From the NCBI RefSeq assembly GCF_001625215.2, contig NC_030382.2, positions 28,878,610-28,942,609 on the forward strand: a stretch of 64,000 nucleotides of DNA, given 5' to 3'. The notes under the pieces were generated by a model. It was given only the letters and a program-made list of their open reading frames with translations, searched no databases and had not been told where the DNA came from. A program made the position numbers and the translations under genes. Within the stretch, counting starts at the first letter, position 1; each line of letters starts with the position of its first letter. This document shows positions 57,340 to 64,000 of this stretch, one piece after another. Source of the stretch: Daucus carota subsp. sativus (lineage: Eukaryota > Streptophyta > Magnoliopsida > Apiales > Apiaceae).

Positions 57340-58435
57340 TACAGATATCTCGGCAAGGCTTCACATATACAAGTTATCTTGTCTGGTTTGATCTTTTTTT
57401 TTTCTACATTAGTTAGGACCAAGATATATGATCATCCATTCAAATTTTTGGTAGCATAAGAAGTCATGTAACATGTATAAATATACTGATAATCATAGTG
57501 AAATTTTTCTTTACAGTGCCTCCCATATATATATATATATTAAGCCGTTTTACTGCGCTGAGTGATCAGTTTTGCCTTCTGGCCAGTACGTCTTTCTCCT
57601 CTGCCAAGAACATTTTCTATATAATATCGGATGGATATATTTTGCGGGTGTGTAGTTGGACATTGCTTTTATACTTGGTATTTGCTAGTTAAAATTGTTG
57701 TCATACTCGGTTTTCACAATTTTATAAAATTTACTTGGGTCATGATATACCAATTAGTAAATTGTAGTATTGCGTATTTACACGAGGCGCTTAAAAATCT
57801 TTCCACGAGGCGCTTAAAAATCTATTGCATTCCTATATCTTGTGGACTTTATTCTTCTCTTCTTCTTTGGAACATTTTTGTCATGCATCACTTTTGAAAA
57901 ATCAATAAATCATGGCCAACAAGAATCTCCAATGCTGGGTATTGGCTCAAATATATAGTTATACACCTTCCACACATTTTTCAGTTTATAGCAATCGCCT
58001 ACGAACATTTCATGACTCAAGTTCAAATATGCACAACAAACAATCAAATGAGAAGATGGTATCCGATAAGTTTGCCATTTACCACATGAACACATAAGAC
58101 TCATTAATTCGGACAATATAACTATTACCTTCCTTTCGGTCAATCTTCCCAGTAAATACTTGAAATAACAAAGAGTCTCGATCAAAAACTAATATGAAGG
58201 TTTCCTCAAGAGGGGATAATGTTTTGAAGTCAAAATCAGAGACAAGCAACCTGGAAGAAGGTAAACTTAGAAGGGGTCAAAATTTTTTGGGAATTTATTA
58301 AATATACCTCTTTTTAGCATATTAATTGCAATAATACTATCACATTAAAAATCTTACAGATTTACGTTACTACCTACTTCTATTATGCAAATATACGGTC
58401 CCCTCCTTTCCACAGTTCCATTCTTTACGCCTCTC
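57340..58435. other. 3' flank of BIG1 and intergenic DNA
   Basis: Holds the probable BIG1 3' UTR, a (TA)n run at about 57528-57541 and a doubled 'ACGAGGCGCTTAAAAATCT' phrase at 57781-57825. No gene was recognised. Confidence 0.45.
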
Positions 58436-59220
58436 TCGTCTCTCTTTCCCCGCTCCTTCCCCAAATCTCTCTCGATCTGAATTAAATTACGCTCTCTTTT
58501 TCTCTGCCTCTCTCCTTCAATCTCTCTCAATCGCTCCGATGAATTGGATTTCAGATTTCAGAGAACAAGCTCCGAACACCGAGATCTCAAAGTCCGACAA
58601 GCCAAGCATCTCCTTCTCCATCTGCCCCCTTCTGAACGCACTCGCGACGCCGTCATCTCCCGCCTCATCGAAACCCTCTCCCCCTCCATCCTCTCCCGAT
58701 GGGTGTGATGGGTGTTGGAGTGTGGTTGATTGTGTTGGGTTTGAGTAGATCGAAGCAGATTAAAAGACTATGGGTTGATGATGGTGGTGAGTAGCAAGTG
58801 TTTAAGTTTGAGTATGGTTGATTTTGTAGTTGATTTTGTGGTTGTTTGTGTGTTATTGCTATCGGCCCCGCAGGGGCATACATTTTTAACCATTTGCAAC
58901 TAGTTACAACTTATCATGCAACTAAATGTGATATGAACATTGGTCTATCACCCGTTTTTTATGTGCGCAGGTCAATTGTGATTCTACTATTTTCAGTGAT
59001 GTTGGTGTCGACTGGATTGCTCGAGAAACTTTTGTAATCATTTTTATTATCAAGAATATTTATATTCTATCTGTTAAGCAATCTGAAAACAAAGCGGCTA
59101 TTTGTTTAGCTCGATTTTTGTTTCACACTTAGGTTGTAATTGTCAGTTTGGGGGTTTGTCCCGACTGTGTTCTTATGTTTTATGTTCAATAAAATCTTAC
59201 TGTTCGTCAAAAAAAAAAAT
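58436..59220 (+). other. Gene-like 5' fragment followed by a LINE-like 3' end
   Basis: A CT-rich leader (58430-58540) runs into a balanced, coding-like stretch to about 58709. In one frame it reads RTSSEHRDLKVRQAKHLLLH and on to LPPSERTRDAVISRLIETLS, then SPSILSRW, but no start codon is in that frame and no following exon was found. At 59100-59220 the sequence resembles the 3' end of a LINE or a processed transcript (AATAAAATCTTACTGTTCGTC followed by A11). It may be a captured or truncated gene copy. I do not recognise the protein. Confidence 0.35.
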
Positions 59221-59224
59221 GTAA

Positions 59225-59420
59225 TTTTCAAAAAAAAAAATTCAAAATTGCGTTTTTGGTTGCATATTTGGTTGCTAGCAGTTGCAGATAAGGTTGCATA
59301 TGCAACCACCGGATTTTTGCAATTTTTTTGAAAGATTGGTATTTTTGCAATTTGTTTTAAAAAATGATAGTATTTTTGCAAAAATTCTTTTGGAGTTAGG
59401 TATTTATGAAAAAAACCCAA
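59225..59420. repeat. Relative of the GTTGCAA-rich palindromic element
   Basis: Carries repeated GGTTGCATA, TTTTTGCAATTT and GCAACC words and ends GTTAGGTATTTATGAAAAAA, like the element at 12540-13015. Borders and target duplication are not clear. Confidence 0.45.
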
Positions 59421-59849
59421 ATTTTTTTTGTTATGTAATTATAATATAGTTTTTTTTGTCAAGACAGAAAATAGTAAAATTCATTAATGAAAAATTAGAA
59501 GAGGTCCAAAATTTCGGTTACCGTTGGATCAGCGAAAAGAAATTTTTCAAAACTAAAGTTGATAAAAACCTATTTGAGATTCTCAATGTCACGAAAACGG
59601 TTGAATGATTTTGCAATTTTATCAATCAAAAAGGGACTTCTGGAAAATATTGACTCCAATGTTATCATCAACGATTTTGTTCCTTAAAACACTTGTAGAA
59701 ATCATTTTATATGAATTGTCAAATTATTTATTAAGTCATAATATGTATTAGTACATATTTGATGATTTTAAATATTTTCAAAAAAATTTGACGGGCCTCA
59801 ATTTATTTTTTAGCCTAAGGCTCCGAAAAGTTTAGGATCGGGCCTGGGT
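59421..59849. other. Unassigned transposon-like DNA
   Basis: AT-rich sequence with no gene. It ends in a GC-richer phrase (GGGCCTGGG) just before the transposase fragment. I could not name an element. Confidence 0.35.
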
Positions 59850-60119
59850 TCACACCATCCCGGTTGCTCCATAGCTAGCTGCAATGATCCCAACATGCCT
59901 GTCAGAAATGACACAAATCTTGTGTCTCCTACCAACAACACTCCTCACCCGCTCCATAAACCACTCGCAGCTAGACAAATTCTCGGCTTCAAATGCAAGT
60001 GGAAGAATATAATTAAAACCATCTACTGCTGTAGCACTCAAAAGTACACCAACATATGGCCCATAAATTACTATAATTAATTCTAGAATTAATAACTTGC
60101 TTCGCAAGAGGTCTATCAT
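59850..60119 (-). pseudogene. MuDR-type (MULE) transposase fragment
   Basis: An 89-residue fragment aligns with the transposase core of Mutator-like elements: YGPYVGVLLSATAVDGFNYI, LPLAFEAENLS, CEWFMERVRSVV and ICVISDRHVGIIAA. The usual Asp-Gly motif before YGPY is not recognisable (the frame reads ELIIVIYGPY), and sequence after ISDRH is truncated. This is a different MULE lineage from the FAR1-type copy at 23.6 kb. It lies on the same strand as the mobile-domain gene at 61.1-63.5 kb and may belong to the same element. Confidence 0.8.
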
Positions 60120-61093
60120 AAATATAACCCTCTAATTGAATTTGTAAAATGTGATCATCGATATAGATTTACGCCATTGCGGCATTTGATTTCGATTCCG
60201 AACCAGACGCTGTTCTTCAAAACTTAACTAGGTTTATGTATGATTTTGAACATGATATATAATTTGTGTTTAGGTTTTAGCTTTAAGCTGGGTTTTTGAA
60301 ACTGTAAAACCACGTCTGAAGACATACATGGGTATATATACAAAAAAAATATATTCTGAAACGCATCTTCGTTGCACGTTCTAATCTATAATGCCACTTC
60401 GGTTAACGTTTAACTGCTTGCATTTTGCATTTGAAGCCTATTATTTAATTACAATTATAGGCTAAACGGGAGACGAACTTGCGTTTACCCCTAAATGCAG
60501 TTAGAATAAACGTTTTAGCAGCTGGAATGCAGCTTGAACTTGTGTTTACAATATTCAACTCTTGTTAACCTGTATAGCACATAAACCTATTACAATAAAA
60601 CGTGTAACACATAAACCTGTAACAATAAACCTGTTGGAAACACGTAATCATGTTTATGTAAGTAACCTGTTTATATAAAAATACATAGTTATTTAGTAAA
60701 AAATAACCTAAATTCCATAAAAATAACCTGATTTCATTATAAACTAATACAACCACCAAAAAACAAAGTCGTTAACAGAGTACGAACCTAAAATTTTCCA
60801 ATACATTCCAAATTACTACAAACCAAAAATAAAAAATCTTCGATATTATACAAACTACTGCACTTTTAAAGTATAAACTAAAAAGCTAGCAATCTTTCCA
60901 TCTTGAACATATCTCTTTGGCCGTCTCAAAATCTGCAAGACATTAGAAATTAAAATAATTTAGAAATGTTGTTTTATTACACTTCACAACAGTCACATTT
61001 ATTTTTACATTCTTTTGTAAAAACACATTATGCTAGCAAAGAATAACTCTATATAGATAACTCTATCGAGTAATTATGCGCCACACTTAGTAG
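60120..61093. repeat. AAACG-rich and AT-rich DNA between MULE fragments
   Basis: At 60360-60540 GAAACGC, AAACGT, TAAACGGG and related words are frequent. At 60575-60640 'CACATAAACCTRTAACAATA' is present twice. The rest is AT-rich. No gene was recognised. Confidence 0.5.
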
Positions 61094-63543
61094 TCATTTC
61101 TTTGCGTTGTCTTCGCCATCAGTCCCACATTTTGCTGTCTTGCATACTCTCTTTGACCGTCGACACTCGTATACTTGAATCAGCTTTTGCGAATCTTGTG
61201 AAGTATCAGCATCAGTAGAAGAACCATCAATATCATTGGGAGAGGTAATACTGAGATCAAAAGAAAAAACAAATAGGTCCCTCGGTGCCCTTTTAGTAGT
61301 CCGGTAAGAACGAAGAAGAGAAGGAGACTGCTCACTATCAGACTGCTCAAAAGGATCTTGTGGAGTACGATGCTGCTTAGCTTGAGAATATGGAGTAGGA
61401 GTCAAACCAAGATCAAATGAAAGAACCTATGGATCCCTAGGCTCCCTCTCATGACGCTGCTCGAAGAAGGATGTGTAGTAGGCGTAGGCTGCTCAGAATC
61501 CCTAGGCCTATCGGGAACAACATCAGTATGCATATCAGTTAATGTCTCAGCTACATCACCATGCTCAGTGTGAACAGGCCTATCAGCATCATGATCATCT
61601 CCAAGATGCGTAGATCATCATCTGGATCTAGTGCAACAATAGGATCAACTACAGCAGCTACTCGACCTCGACCTCCACCACGCTTGTGACGACCCCCACG
61701 ATCTTGCCTCGCCTCCCTCTCTCTAACTCTACGCTCATGCCATGACAATGCCTAAAAACCATGTAGGTTGAAATCTTAAACAAGATTACAACCATCAGTA
61801 GCTAACCGAGACACATTAGGAAGAACTGATTGTGTCTGATCAGCTATAGTACGCAACAAATCTCCCTAAAAAACAATGAACAATATAAACATGTGTTACA
61901 AGAAGAATAGACACAATTAACTAAATGTCTACAGGCTAACAAAGAGGGAAACTATGATGTTAACTAAATGAAGGAAAAACATTACTTATAATATGATGAT
62001 GAAATGCACCCATCCGAGAAATAAATCTTACAGTCCTCTGTAGATACCAATCATAATAGCCAACAATAGTACTATCACCAACAATCAAGTCAGCCTAGAA
62101 TATATGGCCCATTCGAGTGTCCCAGATAGCAATGAATGGCTGATGCTTCTGAGTCCACCTAATAAGCTGATTTCCTTTTAAAGACATCTTATGAAGATCA
62201 CTAGAGTACTCTACATCAGCTGGAATAGATTACACCATACCAAAATGCCTAGCAACTCTATCAGGCACATGATTCTCCACGATGAAAAAACACATTATAG
62301 GCCCACGATAACGCCATATATGACGACCAGCCAAACAATAAGCATGCAATCCATCAAGGATGTCAGTAGAGTACGGCTCCCAGATAAAATGAGAAGCTAA
62401 AAGAACATCTAGAATAGTACGCATAACAAACAATGTACGACCAGTCATCTCCAGAAAAGAATGACCAACCAGCCACCCAATTCAAAATTTCAAGTATAAA
62501 TGAATCATTCTAAACCCCATATATGAACCCTTAAATTTTAACTACTATTAATAAATGTTTTCAAAATTAATATTTTTAATCCGGTTCCTAGGCTTTAGGG
62601 GCCTTACGGCCCTAAATCCTAGAATTAATTAGGGTTTAGGGCCTTAAACCCGAACGTTCGGCCAATTTAATTTCAAGTATAAATGAATCATTCTAAACTC
62701 CATATATAAACCCTTAAATATTAACTACTATTAACCAGAAACTGTTAATTTAACCTTTTTACCAGGCTCCATATGGACTAGCAAGCTGCCCATCCCACAA
62801 ACGAGAATCATGTAAAGGCACATTCAGACGAATGGGAGCAAGAGTAGGCAATCTCTCCCATGCCCATAACTGAAGTAATAACAAACACCCAACAACCTCT
62901 TCTTTGTCTGTGTTGCAACCCTTGCACGGCTCCCTATATAAGAATGCAAGTACGGCTGCACCCCAAGCATAATCACCATACATATCCAGATCACGAAGAA
63001 ACAACAAGTACATAGGATGAATAGAACCTCCAAAATGATCTGTAAATAACACACCACCAATAATATGTACCAAATAACATCTGGTGTGCAAAAGGACTTC
63101 CTCCGCTGAGGCAACATCTGATAACCTCCCTGGAGTAATAGATGAGAAGAATCTCAACTGAAGCCTATAGCCATTAAAGCGAGTAGGTGCAAGAGCATGT
63201 CCAAATATGGATGCAACCAAACCAATCCAAGACATGCCAGGCCCGAGAGTGCAATCGGATATAAGTGCATGACCATCTATAGGAAGGCCTAGAAGAATAT
63301 CAACATCCTGGGGTGTAAGTGCCACCTCTCCCATGGGTAAATGTAATGTATGAGTCTCCGTCCTCCACCTCTCAACCAATACTGATGATAGACTCTTATC
63401 AAGTTGTAACCTAGAAACCCTAGAAACACCATAAAAATCGGTAGACTGTAGCAATGGGAATATGGGATCATCCACTGGTCCAAAATAAAATCATCCTGAT
63501 TAGGATTTCTGCGTTTACATCTCAAAGAATCACCACCACCCAA
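61094..63543 (-). pseudogene. Plant mobile domain (MAIN/MAIL-like) gene, disrupted
   Basis: The plant mobile domain runs on the minus strand from about 63475 (DDPIFPLLQSTDFYGVSRV, LPMGEVALTPQDVDILLGLP, LRDLDMYGDYAWGAAVLAFL, LQLWAWERLP). It passes a donor-like site near 62763 and continues from about 62448 (IWEPYSTDILDGLHAYCLAG, VENHVPDRVARHFGMV). Further on come IRWTQKHQPFIAIWDT and YYDWYLQRTVRFISRMGAFH, a basic HERRVREREARQ stretch (61700s) and a KRVCKTAKCGT end (61120s). Lesions: a frameshift near 63475, TAA at 62230-62232 and TAG at 62095-62097. Intact members such as Arabidopsis MAIN and MAIL1 act in meristem maintenance and transposon silencing, but many copies travel in transposons; this one appears dead. 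The true 5' part may lie beyond 63543. Confidence 0.82.
62485..62760. repeat. Tandem repeat of the 39 kb family, about 1.5 copies
   Basis: Two unit starts, at about 62485 and 62664 (AATTTCAAGTATAAATGAAT), one full unit of about 180 bp and a partial one. It shares the AATCATTCTAAAC, TAACTACTATTAA and GGGGCCTTACGGCCCTAA blocks with 39229-39900. It lies in what looks like an intron of the broken mobile-domain gene. Confidence 0.85.
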
Positions 63544-64000
63544 CCTCCAAATCTCTCTAGACCTCTATGCTCACGTTGTAGATGAAGAAGACTACCATCA
63601 ATAAGTCCAAGATTGATATCTTACAATTAGACATCAATACAAGGTTATTATAACTCAACAACCAATATTTTAGTGTTTAGGCAAAATCACTATAATCAAT
63701 AATCAAGCATTAATAAATCGGTCCAGGTAAAATCACTAATATCAACCATAAATATCAATGAACTATAATTATCAGATTATAATCATTATAATAACTATAA
63801 TTATCTATATAATTACACCAAAACTGTTTAAAAGTATCAAAAATGTATACGCACTATAATTATCAACATTATTTTTAATAATCACTATAATGCATATTCG
63901 AAACCCTACACTACAACAACTACCACAATTAAAATCCTGCATACCCATTTCAACAACTCATATTATAATGAGCTTGACACTTCAGATCATAAGTATAATT
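63544..64000. other. AT-rich DNA to the window end
   Basis: Repeated ATAATTATC, CACTATAAT and AATCAATAAT phrases, and no gene. If the mobile-domain gene is part of a transposon, its outer end should lie here or beyond the window. Confidence 0.4.

Noticed and set aside
1-64000. CRISPR array, prokaryotic operon or phage-type defence system
   Set aside because: No regularly spaced direct repeats with unique spacers and no bacterial genes; the content is plainly plant nuclear.

Overview
This window is nuclear DNA of a flowering plant, most likely a eudicot. Genes are intron-rich and AT-rich intergenic DNA is full of transposon debris. The gene set is plant-only: two pentatricopeptide-repeat (PPR) proteins, an ARID-HMG protein, a plastid ferroportin, nicotianamine synthase, a BIG-type ARF-GEF and plant mobile domain sequence. 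No bacterial, organellar or viral gene content was seen. I could not fix the species from sequence alone.

Layout. 0.7-8.4 kb: two intronless PPR genes pointing at each other (P-type on +, DYW-type on -), with small DNA transposons between them. 8.7-12.2 kb (-): a six-exon ARID-HMG box gene. 12.5-16.1 kb: transposon-rich. 16.8-22.3 kb (+): a 13-exon gene for a chloroplast ferroportin (IREG3/FPN3 type). 23.6-27.3 kb: a decayed FAR1-type Mutator-like element, itself hit by a small hAT element. 29.2-31.6 kb: a convergent pair, an F-box gene (+) and a nicotianamine synthase gene (-). 33.0-33.9 kb (-): a conserved protein of unknown function. 36.4 kb (-): an orphan first exon with a hydrophobic N-terminus. 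36.9-41.4 kb: nested DNA elements, an AAACG-rich block, a ~204 bp tandem repeat and a Copia relic. 42.2-57.3 kb (+): an 11-exon BIG1-type Sec7 ARF-GEF gene whose introns hold several transposons. 58.4-64.0 kb: gene and LINE-like fragments, a MuDR transposase fragment and a broken plant mobile domain gene (-).

Functional links. The plastid ferroportin and nicotianamine synthase both belong to transition-metal homeostasis and lie about 8 kb apart. The remaining genes serve organelle RNA processing, chromatin, ubiquitin ligation and vesicle traffic. They do not form a pathway, and I see no operon-like system.

The most informative signals are structural. Many small transposons can be delimited to the base by target-site duplications (9 bp Mutator type, 8 bp hAT type, TA and TTA). 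Three hAT-like elements share TAGGG-type ends but carry different short-word arrays. Three Mutator-type termini each carry their own palindrome. A Mutator-type MITE sits exactly at a PPR stop codon. A retroposon with a 17 bp duplication holds a nested 604 bp foldback element. Three different first introns each begin, within 6-25 bases of the donor site, with a long CT tract. All exon maps were made by eye from splice signals and remembered family sequence; they have not been aligned or tested against transcripts.
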